A stretch of 64,000 bases of DNA from positions 45,119,013 through 45,183,012 of the forward strand of contig JAKTNV010000005.1 of the NCBI GenBank assembly GCA_022747635.1, given 5' to 3'. Below, piece after piece: positions 22,290-34,030 of the stretch. How positions within the stretch are numbered: the stretch's first letter is position 1; each line of letters opens with the position of its first letter. The notes under the pieces were generated by a model. The model was not told the DNA's origin, made no database searches, and saw only the letters and a program-made list of their open reading frames with translations. The stretch is from Hetaerina americana. Its lineage: Eukaryota > Arthropoda > Insecta > Odonata > Calopterygidae. A program made the position numbers and the translations under genes.

Positions 22290-23290
22290 GAACCTGACAC
22301 CCGGCACTATAACAACTCCTGATACTTAGTTCCTCTGTCCATTATGTCCACCTACCCTAACTTATACTCATCCTACCACGCTTGACTGCAGGCCCCCTTC
22401 TATCCCTTTCCTCAACATTTCATCGCCAATCAAAGCCTCCTTTGGTTCTTTGTTTATTTTTCTTTCCCCCCATTTCACGTTTTTCTTCTTTTTCCACACT
22501 CACACTCCAAAACATGCAATCTGCGCCTATCATCTAGCTTCAGCGACCAAGTTTACGAGCAGTACAAAACCCTTTTTGAAACCTCGTTTTGAAAGTTTCT
22601 TTTCCTAACGCAGTCTTGACCCCCTAAGACTTTGGCAATTTCAGTCCAAAAAAACTTCAAAGATTAGCTTCAAAGAGGTTAACTATACCCCCATCTCTAG
22701 TTAATGAGTTCCTACTTTAATATTTGACTCAGCCTTCTCATTCTCGAAAACCGATAAACACTTGTTTTGTTTTCTCTTATCCCATACCTATCGCACTGAC
22801 ATTCCAATATGCTTAGCAATGCTTACAACCCCTTAACTGACTGACAGACAGCTGACAAATTAAAGCTTGATCATGCGCAAACGTAACTGATTAAATGTAC
22901 TCCTCAACGTCTCTTTCCTGTCTCCAGTTTCCTTCATGCCTCTTTAACCATTTCTTCCACCTGTACGTTGTTAAGCACGTGTGAGAATGGGCGAACCTGT
23001 CTTTCCCGTTTAAGACTTCTCATCCCGACTCTCTAATCGTACCTTATCAGTCTGAAACACATACGACTGTGTTACGAAGTCTTCCTTCCCTACAATCTAC
23101 TCCTATTTTCTGCAATTCAATCGTTAATTCTACTCAATTCAATTTATAGAAAACTACTGTATTTCGAAATCTGCCAAACAGACAAATAAATATATGCTGA
23201 TTATATTGTATGAATTTCTATATTTGTTACCTCATTACTGAAATGGCATCACGCGTGTCTCTCTCCTCTCTGAACCCAAACTAATGGTGA
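22290..23290 (-). pseudogene. RTE-like LINE, copy 3, very degraded
   Basis: Minus-strand relic with no open frame left, recognised by colinear similarity to copies 1 and 2. Matching blocks are the C-terminal segment near 22430-22560, the CCCATACCTATCGCACTGA block (22786-22804), the catalytic-box surroundings (22850-22890), and the block with CATTACTGAAATGGCATCACGCG followed by CTGAACCCAAACTAATGG (23232-23287), equivalent to 1448-1500 of copy 1. Weak similarity may continue to about 23450. It is the oldest copy of the family here. Confidence 0.75.
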
Positions 23291-26200
23291 AGAACTTTTA
23301 TGAATGATTTTTCTTCTGCTGTTGCTGATGAAGGGGCCACCTCCAGGCCCGGATACCTCTGTGAGTTTCATAAAGTCTTCCAAAACATTCATATATTTCT
23401 GATGGAACTCATTTCAGTAGCCTCATATATATTCCACAAAGCTGTTCAGAAAATCGTTTATAAAGTCAGTCACAAGTGTGGCGATGATATATAAACCTAG
23501 AGAAACAAAATAATGAGACACTCGCAGTTTTGGTTTTTGAACATTTTGGTGGCCCAACCACTTCTCTCAACGAAAGGGAGAAGACTGAGGATACGAGTGA
23601 TGGACACGACGGGCATAGGAGGGCGGGTGAAGGAAAATGGGGAGGGAGAGGAAGATGTTAGGGAGGAATCGGAAGGGTTAGGGGTCAACGCGAAGGAGAA
23701 GGGTGTACCCCCAAGTGGGAAATGTTCAGGATTAGATTTGAGCCGGCAAAAAGGAGTCATATACATGCCGATTCGAGGGTTTTGAGTTTTAGTGGTGTGT
23801 CTGAAGGAGGAAGAGAGACGATAATAAACACATTGAAACAATTGTTGAATTAAACATTATGGAGTGAGGTATGTTTAGGCATTGGTAGAAAGGCTGATTT
23901 GGAAGAAAGTTTGCATCAGGCGCGGTGATTGTTGATGCGGATATTGAGGGGGTGTTGTGCATTGCCCAAAAAAAGAAGGAGATACAGATATTGCAGTTAA
24001 GTTGATTGATTATATTGCGGGATGTGCATGAGGGAGTACCCTGGGATAGGAGAGAATAGGTAAATTGAAAGAAGAGGCCTTGAGTGTTGGAGGTTGGACA
24101 TGTTTCATAAAAATCCACCAAGCAGTATCCGAATCCTCTGCCCTCCACAAACCCACACCAGTACATTTACTTTTAGTTGTGCATTTACTTTCAATATTTT
24201 GTTGTCTATAACGCTTAAGGTAGGTTTTGAATGATAAAAGTCTTAACACGCTCTCAATTTATATCCTCGCGTAGCATATGGGGAAAGAGCTTTTAAATTG
24301 CTAATTGCCTAAATGCCTAATTGTGCTGCAATGTGCCGTATCATCATCTGCCTCTCCGGCATTGAAATACGTAACCAGGCCTCTTATGTTGTTTGCACAA
24401 GGTGCTTGTTATTATTAAACTCTTTTTCCAACAATATTTTATTACTTTCTCCAATGATACCCGTTTTTGTTAAACTTTTATTTTCTGTCTCCCTGTTCTT
24501 TCCCTCTCACCTACTGCTACATTCTAATCCCAAATTACTATCAGTTTTTTCCTACTCAGACTTTTTTCCAATCCGTTTTCATTAAATCCAGTAATATAAG
24601 GTATGAGTTTTAAGCAGAAAGGTTGCCCTACTAGACAACGAAGATCGTTGCTTTAAATTTCAATGTTTAATGAGAAAATAATGGAGATAAACTGTGGGTC
24701 CAATGTCGATAGTGGCTTTGTTAGTGGGACCCTAAAACCGGCTGAATTAGGGTCAATTATATCGAACAATTGGAATCGCTTTACAAAACGAGCTCTAATT
24801 GGTTTTCATTAGGGTAGCAATTTCATATATAATGAAAATGGATAACGTTAAGTTCCTTGTTTTTATAACACTGACAGATGGAATTTATGGTCTATATCTT
24901 GATGTCAAATTAACGTTTGCATTATTGACTGTGATTATGAGTTTGAAGTGAATTATTACTCATGCACAATCAAAAATCAATCGAAAAATGAAATAAAATT
25001 TTAATTATGTCAAACGATAATTTAGATGAATCGATTATCAACTAATTATATTCGTCTTTAGACAGACCCAGTTTATTTGCATTATAGAATCCCAAATGAT
25101 AGTGTTGTTCTTATGGTGTTTAGAAAACAGTAATGCGTCATAATAAAAGAGACGTTCAAAGTTAAATATAACAGAATTGTACCGTTAAGTAGAAACTATT
25201 TCAGGTCACTGATATTTTAACCAAGGTGAAATATTTTTCCTATGGTGTATCCGATATATCTTTGGCAGTTCTAGACCTTGGAAGTTATAGGTGCAAATAT
25301 TGCCTCGTTATCAATACATTATGTGAATATAAATGCATTTAGATACTTCATTTGGAGCTACAAACATAATTTCATCATAGCTGTACGCAACATCCTCACA
25401 GTAGCATTTTTCGGATTTAAATACACTTTAAGGTATAAAATTATCAACCAGCCATTTGGATTCAGATTTTTTCAAAATTTTTGCAAAACTTGGAAAAGCA
25501 TAACGAACATATTCACAATTTATAGAATATAACGCATAATGCATTGATGTGTAAATTTCAAATCATGAATTGAAAAAAACTGTTTCAAACGTTCAGCTGT
25601 TATCGATGGGTAACTTTACATTGGACCACACTTTATGGGAGAACGGCTGAAATACCTACTCCGCATTTTATGTGAATAATGAAAGTTCCTATGCCTCGTT
25701 TCATTATCTTGTATATACATGTATTGGTGTACCTGTGAAATACTTCCTCATTCCCGCAAGTAGTAACTATTCCTCGCACATTCATATCTTATTTCTTCTC
25801 TTGCAACTCTCTCCATTATTTCAAAGATTCTTTCGGCTCAATGGCTATCTTATGGATGTTTAAAATATTTTTATGAAACTGTTTGCACTGTAATACTTAT
25901 GATTCAACATAAATTCCTACCCTGGTATTGACGAACCAAATTATTATTTGAACTACTGTTTCTTTCCTTTGCTTTGATGTCCATAAAGTTTGCTTTAAAT
26001 TCCAAATTTTCCGATGACACATTATAAATTACTTTATTAATTCAGGTGTGTTAAGCTTTCTTCCATTACCTTTAATCCACCTTTGTCTTATTACTAAGAA
26101 TTTCTATATTTATGCACGAATAGTTGTGTTTATACACATATGGCTGGTTGCTGCCAGCCCTCACCACAAACCGGTGGCTTTAAGGCAGCTACGAGTTCTT

Positions 26201-29200
26201 GTGTAGCTGATGAGAATATAATGACAAAATTCAGTTTTTGGAATTCAATGTAATCACGATATTAATTTTCTCTATTGATACTGAAAATAAGTTCTTTTGT
26301 GGTTATTTTATCCTTAAGCTAGTCATGTTACCCGATGCTATTTTTATTAGAAGCGCATACTAGCATGAAAACCGTTGAATCCGATTCCTGCAGTTGTTCT
26401 TCTGTCAACATATTTGTTATGTGTATTCCATCCTCATAAAGAATGAATGTACTTCCTATCTGCTAGGCTAATCTTTAACATAATTTTCTATATTCCCACA
26501 ACCCGCGGTCGCGTCAATTTGCACACCGCCACCTTTGTGGTAACTGCGCTTACTACACTACACGTCTGTGGTTTACATTTTCCTTTTTTAAGCGTCCTTT
26601 ATCTAGATCCCGGCCCAAGCCCAGATCCCTTTCATTCCCCCTTTCACCTTATTGCATTCATCCATCCTCTTCCCATCTCCGTGCTTCCACCGTCACCACA
26701 TCCCTTGTCCCTCCCTCCCCTGAGCCTCCGCTCCGCGTGGCAATACCCTATTGTCTCGCCGGCATTCGTGCCTGGAAGATTTGTGAAAGGCGGGACGGGG
26801 TTTGTGCGCGGGAGCACACCGTGTATGGGGCGAGTGCTCATGAGGGGTCGTCTAGATGTATAGCAGCATCCGCCGCGATCTCCCCGGTGCGCCGCGTCCT
26901 CGGCGTGAAATTTAGTATCGTCGGAGGGGGGAGGTCCGCTCGGGGAAATGTTATGAATTATGCAAAGAATTGAAGAGGGGGAGGGTGGAAAGAGCAGGGT
27001 AGTGTGTAGACAGAGAGGGCGTGAGAGTAGGTGGGAGAGAGATGATTGTAGATGGGATGGATCACGTGTAAAATATAGTGCCCCGTGCCCGCGTGCATAA
27101 AATTGCGAGTGAAAGGATCGAACGGATAAGAAAGCGGTAAGCGAGATAATTGAACGAGTTGTGGAGTTAAACAGCCCGGCGTGCTCGATTGCAAGAGTTA
27201 AAATAAACACTCTTTGCTTGCGGTGAGCTGTAGACATCGTAGTTTTCGCATTTAACTTCTGGGCATCCTGATATTGTTTAATGGTGAATTTAACAAATGT
27301 GGAAGTCCGTAGGCAAGCCATCCTTCCCTGCAAGGGATAGATTTGTTTCTCTGCTCGTTCATTTCGCTTGATTGAAGGATGGATGTATAAGTTTCCAAAA
27401 ATGTTCAATGCCTGTATGATTAAACTCCCCTCTGATGATGAGTCATAAATATGAGATAACGTCGCATTAGATTGCGAGTTTATAAAATGGTGGTTTTCTG
27501 TTAAAGAAGGTATTTGAAATCAAACTTGATCGTGGCAATTAGTTGGAAGCTTTTAAGGCAGTACTCATGCTGGAGTCGCCGTATTTAGAACTATAATAGA
27601 GGATTACTATGCAGTGATTTCATCAATACCGTCAAAGAAATTGCTCGCTGAATTAGTATTTGTCTCAATTTTGCAGTAGCAGTTAAGTGGTATTGCCAAC
27701 CTCAAAAACAGTTAGTTGTGTTCACTATTTACACCAACTTGATAGTTTTTAGTTGAAGGAAAAAGATGCATTCAAAGGATATAAATTCTACGTCGTGCAC
27801 CAAATATTTTTAGGTTATAAATTAAATGCACACTTTTCAACTGGATTATAGAATTCTACAAACAAGATAAAAACGATAACTGCACCAATGCCATAAATTA
27901 TTACCAGTATATTACTTCGCCATAATTTGAATTGGGATTCAAAAGTTAGGTTTCTTTCCATCTCATAAAAATGTTGCAAAAAACTTAATCCAATTCGAGT
28001 ACTTAAAGAGATACTGAGACTGCATTTCTTAGCAAAGCATTAAGCGTATTTAATAATCCCAGCCGTGTGTATTACATAACCTGGGTGAAATATTGAAAAC
28101 TTTTGCAAATTACTGTTTTTAATGTTGAAAACTATATTAACATCCATAAAAATAAGAACTTACTTAAATATAACATCAGAGTAAAGGACGAAACAAACAG
28201 TGACGACACGTCTTTATAAAAAAGATTTATAAATTAAAAATTAAGGGTTATTAATAATAAAATGCTTAACCAGGTTTAAAACCACACATTGTACAAGTGT
28301 ACTGCATCGCTAATAGTGAAATTGATACGCAATAGCATTTTTATATATCTTCGAGGAAGGTAATGAAATAAAAAATTATTGAATATTATTAAACCTAATG
28401 TAAAACATTCATTGGAGATGGAAATATTTAGTTCAATGCAATTCGTGAATTGCATGCGAACTGCTGAAAACTTTGTCTTCTCCACAGTATTATTGCTAAC
28501 TCTTTGCAAAATTTGTGAGGCATCATTTTTTTTTACTCATGTCATAGTAAGTCAATATATATTTTTAATCGTTGGAGCGTTGATTTTTCAACTAGCAAGC
28601 ATTATGATAATAATCTTTCTGCCACTGGGAATAGTATCATCCCATACTTAATTAGGAGATATTACTTAATTCGCTATGTTATTTGGTATATATTACGCGA
28701 TATATATTCTTAGAGAAGCTTTTCTTATAATTGTCAATTAAAGAAAGGAATTCAATGTAATGGAAAATAGTCAGTCAAAATAAAAAAAAACTAATAGTTA
28801 CTTAATGTTTAATTTAATTATAAATTTTCTAATTATCTCAATTAGGAAATTTGATACTGTTTGATAATATTTGTAATTAAGACACCAAACAAGTCCCACT
28901 CGTCATTTGTATTCTCTTAAGAAGGGCACTCGTATTTTCTCAAGACCCATAGGAGATATTGGGATTCAACCATGGAGGAATTTATGCATTTATTTTCGAT
29001 TGTATTGAGGAGTTTATTAGCTTTCGAAGATTATCTTTTAAAGCTCATGCCTTGAATCAGTAAGCGTGGCACGCCGCTTTTATATAAGTATGTTGCAGAA
29101 AAATATGTACACTTAACCAGAGACAGTGAGAATTATCTCATAGAAGTATTTTTTAAAATACCGGTAAAATTATATGATCCTGATAAATGCCGATGGGGGA

Positions 29201-30479
29201 GATATAAATTCTGAATTACAGTTCTCTATTAGAAATTAAATCTTAAGCATCCGATACTGATAACACCAATACCTATGTTCAAAGCGTATGATTGCTTCTG
29301 AGTATGTCTGTACGTGCACGCTACCAGTGATATCTTTTTCATCGATGTGCAGGTTCCATGAACGCCCTAATTATCACTATCAGTGGTAAATTCTCCCTAG
29401 TGCCATATGCAAAACACTGAATAACTCTCGGTAGGAAGAATTAACCTTGATTACCAAAGGCTATTGATTGAATGTTGATTTAATGACTGTTCCAAGAATA
29501 ATGCCTATTTTCATTGCCCGAAGGTAATTTTCAGGAACACGAATGATAGGTTATTTGAGTATACGGCATCGTGATTGAACATTACATAATCGTGATAGAG
29601 CATTACGTGTAATCATCTCCATCGACCGGACCTTCTAGTGAAATTTATCATTCCTGAAGTTTTTATTTTAGCCTGACTAATCAACTATTGATCTAGATAA
29701 ATATTGAAATATTGCACGGAATTCACAAATTCGTCATTGAATAAAGTGTACCCCATCGTAATTACTCTCTTCGATTCTTGAATAGAAATATGGCAGAGAT
29801 GGAATGTACAAGTATGTATTGTGTCTTTGAAAAAAATCACTGTTGTAAGTATTGATACAATAACTCATCATCATCGAATACATTCTGTGAAGATAAAGCG
29901 TATTGGAAAAGGAAAACATAAACGAAGGAACAGTGCACTGGGAATCTACAAATTAAAGATATGATCGGTCAATAGAATCACAAGTGAGTTATTTAAAACT
30001 AATCCAGTTGTTTTGTGTCGAAAGTAATTCGTATTGGTTTAATAGAACTGAAAACTATATTAAGAAGTGTGGTTTTCGTTTGTTTTTTTCAATTTGATTT
30101 TCCCAAAACATGCTTTTATAGGAGATTTAAATTTCAACTGAATTTTTGAAATTCCCCAAAGTTTATGATGGATTATTGAAGCTTTTCAAGTGAATTCCAC
30201 CGATGCTATTATGGTTACTACTCTTCGAATCTCATAATTGTAATTAATTTACCTTTGCAAAAATAACAGCTCAGCTACAAAACCTAGATGCTTGTGTAAG
30301 AAAGATTGAACGCAAAAATACCGCTGATTGCGCGTAATGTAATTCTGCGAATTCTTACTTTCCTTTTATCTGCGTAACATATTATCTGACTAAAGACTAT
30401 AGTTGTTTCCCAATGAAAGAGTAAAATTTTTTCTCGCAAATGGTCTGATGTGTAGGCAATGACATTAATTAATTAACAT
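23291..30479. other. Intergenic with two GC-richer islands
   Basis: No recognisable gene or transposon. GC-richer, purine-skewed islands lie at about 23560-23780 and 26480-27200. The latter holds long ORFs on both strands over the same bases (26447-26863 plus, 26644-27408 minus), dominated by Pro/Ser/Arg/Gly and best explained by composition. A 6-bp-stem hairpin occurs at 26142-26159. The remainder is AT-rich. Confidence 0.45.
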
Positions 30480-31430
30480 ATCCTTGGCGTAAGCCTTTCC
30501 GCCGCATGGACCCGCAAAGTGGAATCTCCGGGACTTAGTCATTTGGAAATGGATGCTTCCGCTTTGATGCACTCATCCACAGCAAAAATAGAGCCTCATG
30601 AATTTTCGTAATCGGTCATTCTTTGTAAGAGGGGTTGCACATCAATCGCGAGCCTTAATTATCTTCGATTTCCTCGATTGCCAGCTAAAATCGAGGCAGC
30701 ACACATTCACTTGTCGCATTCGGTGAGTTCTGCTCCGGCCAATCACGCCACCCAGTTAGTTCATCTCATTCGTGATAGATTGACGTCAGGATTATTGTGA
30801 GCTAATTCACACTTGAGCAAGCCACAGTCGTTGAATACAAACCTCTCCCGCCCAGAAAACTCGTTCGCGCGCAAACCAAAAGCACTCTATACCTACGCTG
30901 TAACATTATACATAAGTCCACCACGCATGGAAGCCCATTCATTCTTCGTTGCCATGCAGAACATTTCACACCGTTTCCAGTTTCCAACTCCACGGTAGCA
31001 GCACCACAGCGGACTATCTCGTTCCTGGCCTCCTTCCATTACGTCGGAAGTAGTGCATCATGGAAACCAATAAATTGGAGAGTTTCGGAGAATCGAGTCG
31101 TATGTTTAAACCGCAAGCGGGTGAACGGGTATGATGAGATGTCGTAATAAGATAGATGGCAATGCGGTAGCGTTCCCATTAAAGGGCATTAATGGGTTGT
31201 ATATTTACGTGAAATCGTATGGGTTATTACTTACTAAAATACCAGCCCGCTGTCACGAAACACAGCTTTTCTCGTCGTGCATAGTGCACGGGAGGTACGT
31301 CCACTAGAATTAATGAAAGCGGAGTAAAAAATGGCGACAGTCGTCATTGGTGACATTTTCCCAAAAAGAAACAATGTGCACGACAATATTTCGGCGTATT
31401 TTGGTTTCGCCGCTCCCCGTGAATAGGATT
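30480..31430. promoter_or_regulatory. GC-richer block with CRE and CCAAT motifs, function unknown
   Basis: About 0.9 kb of balanced composition stands out from AT-rich flanks. It contains an exact TGACGTCA (30781-30788, the cAMP-response element) and CCAAT (30739-30743), 38 nt apart, plus several CpGs. No long coding frame is present (only two overlapping ORFs of about 62 codons on opposite strands, 30802-30998). An enhancer or promoter is possible, but single short motifs occur by chance. Confidence 0.18.
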
Positions 31431-33549
31431 ACACTTATTTTTAGCTAGCGCCGTGAATAGATTAAAAATACAACCAACAGTGTATTAAATAATTTATGAA
31501 TTTTAATCTCTTTATTTTATTTTAAAAATACGAAAAAGCACGCTAACGTGCTAGGCGTCTTAATATACCGGATTGGAAATGATTTTACCAATTCATTCTA
31601 ATATTTCCATGCTGATAAGTTCAAGAGCTCAGGATACCAACCAGAGAGGAAGGGTTTTTGGGTGAATTACCATAAATGCTAGAAACTCTGCACAATAAGC
31701 TCACACCGTGTGCCATGGAGGGGGTCTAAAACGTTTTAAATGAACAGGAATCGGTTGACCCGTTCCAATTGCAATAACTATACTTGGCAGCCCAAATACT
31801 TTTGGTCTGTTAATAGGATTTTACGGTTATATGTAACATGCCTTTATGAGCTGAACAGAAACGCACCCTCAAAATGTCGTGCAGCTGAACATGCACCAAT
31901 GTGCTCAGCATGTACCAATATGCCCAACATATTGGGTGATTTCCCTTATCCTTGGGAGAGCGCCTGTTGGAAAGGGATAAGGGAAAAGAAAATACATGCA
32001 TGTTGACTGGGATGAAGCTGGTGAGAGAAAGTATGAAATAATTATTTCAATGTAAAAGCGAAGGTGAAAAAGACCATATACATGCATATTCGTGATCAAT
32101 GAAAATGCATAAATTATGGGGGTGAATAAGTGTACTTTACATTCTCACACAACCGCCAGAGCGCAAAATTAGTTGATGGCGGATGAATAATAGAAATTGC
32201 AGCAGTGTCTATAAGACTTTACGGCGATGTAGCGTGAATGGAGACATGACAGCAAACTCCAACCAAAGGGAGCGATGATTGCTGATTGGGAGATACGTGT
32301 CTTGTGAATACGTGTAATTTAAACGCTGAACACGTATTTCTTTACGTCAGATTGGATTTAGTCACGTGCAGAATACCCGGTTTGTGTGTGTTATGAATGA
32401 GATTAATCTATAAAAAGAGGTGATGGGGCGTGAAGTGTAACGCTCTTGCATTTAAATGATGCATTTTGGTGCAATAATACGGTGCTGGAAGGCAAGTGCA
32501 GTGGCAGTGTTCAGTTTCTGGGTAAAATATGGATTCAGAATTATAATGCTGACTTCGTTGAGTAGAATCTTCGTAATGGGGTGTTTATTTAGAAATTATT
32601 TGGTGAGTCCTTTTACATTTTGAAAAGGAAATAGTTTTTAAGGAAGACGCACAGTTTTTGGATCACTTTTAAGTACCTAAAATACATCCGTGCTAAGGTC
32701 TTGTTTTTGCGGCTTCATAACTTAAAATGAGCAGATGTACAAGGGTCCTAGGTAACACTAATGACTTTTTAGTAAGACAAATGGACTGATGAATATAATA
32801 CATAATCGTTCAACTTCTGTTTTGTGTTGGCTATTTGGCGACCGAGAATCGAGGGTAAATAGGAACTTGAGAGAGTAGTGCATAGGGATCGGCTGATGTT
32901 TTTTATGCCGGCACAGTGGTGCGTTAGCGTTAAGTGAAGAGAAGAATTGAGCCAAGAGATTTCTCTTTCAAATTAGTGAATTGAGTACTAGGAGTAGTAG
33001 TGGTGAAAAGCAGGAAGGTATTTTTAGAATGGAGGAAACTCATTAGGGGGTCTCAGCATGATTCAGTACTATTCAAATGTCTATTCACTTAACCCACCCT
33101 TTCCTGTCCGAGTTTTCCTCGGGACCGATTGGCAATTAAGGGGCCAAATGTGGTTGCCAAGGCCATGCCTATTGCTGTCGGGTGGAGGGAGATATACGTA
33201 GTTCAAGGAAGGTTAAGTTTTATTTGTGATAACGAATCAGGCGGGTAAAATGAGGAATTCAGAGGGTGTCCATGGGTGTGGGGAAATGGGATAGTGGGAA
33301 CAGTGCCTGAGTAATGGGGTTAAGGAGTATAGAGAGAATGAAGTTCCCGGTAGCAATGATGGTATTTGCTTGGTGGGAATTTAGATACCGTGCATAATTT
33401 CTACAGAGTAATAGGATTGATGAGGGAAGAAGGGAAGTAGTCGAGCTTAATTTTGGAGGCGAGAATGCATGAAAGAATCGATACACTGTGGAGATTTGTT
33501 GTTTGGGATAATTGGAAAGATTTCAGGCTTGTGAATTATCAGAAGAAGG
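31431..33549. other. Intergenic
   Basis: Small imperfect hairpins at 31923-31936 and 31941-31985 are too short to call an element. A TATAAAAAG (32409-32417) with a CACGTG E-box 41 nt upstream (32363-32368) is noted but has no gene after it. A purine-skewed patch lies at 33120-33500. No gene is supported. Confidence 0.4.
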
Positions 33550-33715
33550 TAAAATTATAGCGGAACACATATAAAAGACGAACACAGGGATGGTGGGGAA
33601 GGTGCAATCAAGCAAATCACAAGCTTCAATTTTTTTTCTTGATCGGGACTTGAACCACGGGTCTTCAACTTGCCTGGCGAATATTCTGACCATTGAGCTA
33701 TATTGGTAACTCGAT
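33550..33715 (-). mobile_element. tRNA-derived SINE, inverted copy
   Basis: On the minus strand a tRNA-like head has an A-box-like TAGCTCAATGGTCAGAAT (33682-33700) and a B-box-like GGTTCAAGTCC (33646-33656) at tRNA spacing. It is followed by a body with CTTGTGATTTGCTT and CCCTGTGTTCG. The same head and body order appears on the plus strand 55 nt to the right. It would have been transcribed by RNA polymerase III and mobilised by a LINE. Confidence 0.7.
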
Positions 33716-33769
33716 TGCTAGAGTATTGAGCTATCTTGAGGATAGTAAATTGAACACACGCTGAAATCT

Positions 33770-34030
33770 TCGGCCCGGCTCTATAGTTAGAGTGTTGGCC
33801 CGGCAAGTCGAAGATCCGTAGTTTGAATCCCGGTCGAGGAAACTTTTCTACACTTGTGATCTGCTTAATTCAGCCTTATCCCTCATTCCTGTGTTCGCTT
33901 TCTTTCCACAGAGGAAGATGGTCTTGCTACCGAAAACCACGTGTGTCTTTTTTTTATATTTTTGTTGGTGAGTTCCATCTCACTTCTTATTTTGAATTAT
34001 TATTCACATCCGTGAGACTTTCGTACAAGA
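33770..34030 (+). mobile_element. tRNA-derived SINE, direct copy
   Basis: The head (about 33772-33842) has CTATAGTTAGAGTGTTGG (33781-33798) as A-box region and GTTTGAATCCC (33821-33831) as B box. The body contains CTTGTGATCTGCTTAATT and CCTGTGTTCGCTTTCTTTCC, shared with the inverted copy. It ends at ATTATTATTCAC, TCCGTGAGACTTTCG and a CA/TA-rich tail. The 3' terminal block recurs at 61288-61315, which confirms the 3' part of the family. Confidence 0.72.

Noticed and set aside
26447..27408. Long overlapping ORFs on both strands, including a 254-codon minus frame
   Set aside because: Both strands are open across the same GC-rich, low-complexity DNA and no domain is visible; compositional.
28379..28651. 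Hydrophobic 90-codon ORF that could be a membrane protein
   Set aside because: AT-rich DNA commonly yields Phe/Ile/Leu-rich frames; no signal peptide pattern, splice context or family match.
31907..31985. Cluster of short hairpins and near-repeats
   Set aside because: Arms of 5-12 nt with large loops; expected by chance at this number of bases.
33640..33842. Possible tRNA genes (A and B boxes)
   Set aside because: No proper acceptor stem or anticodon arm and each continues into a shared body; they are SINE heads.
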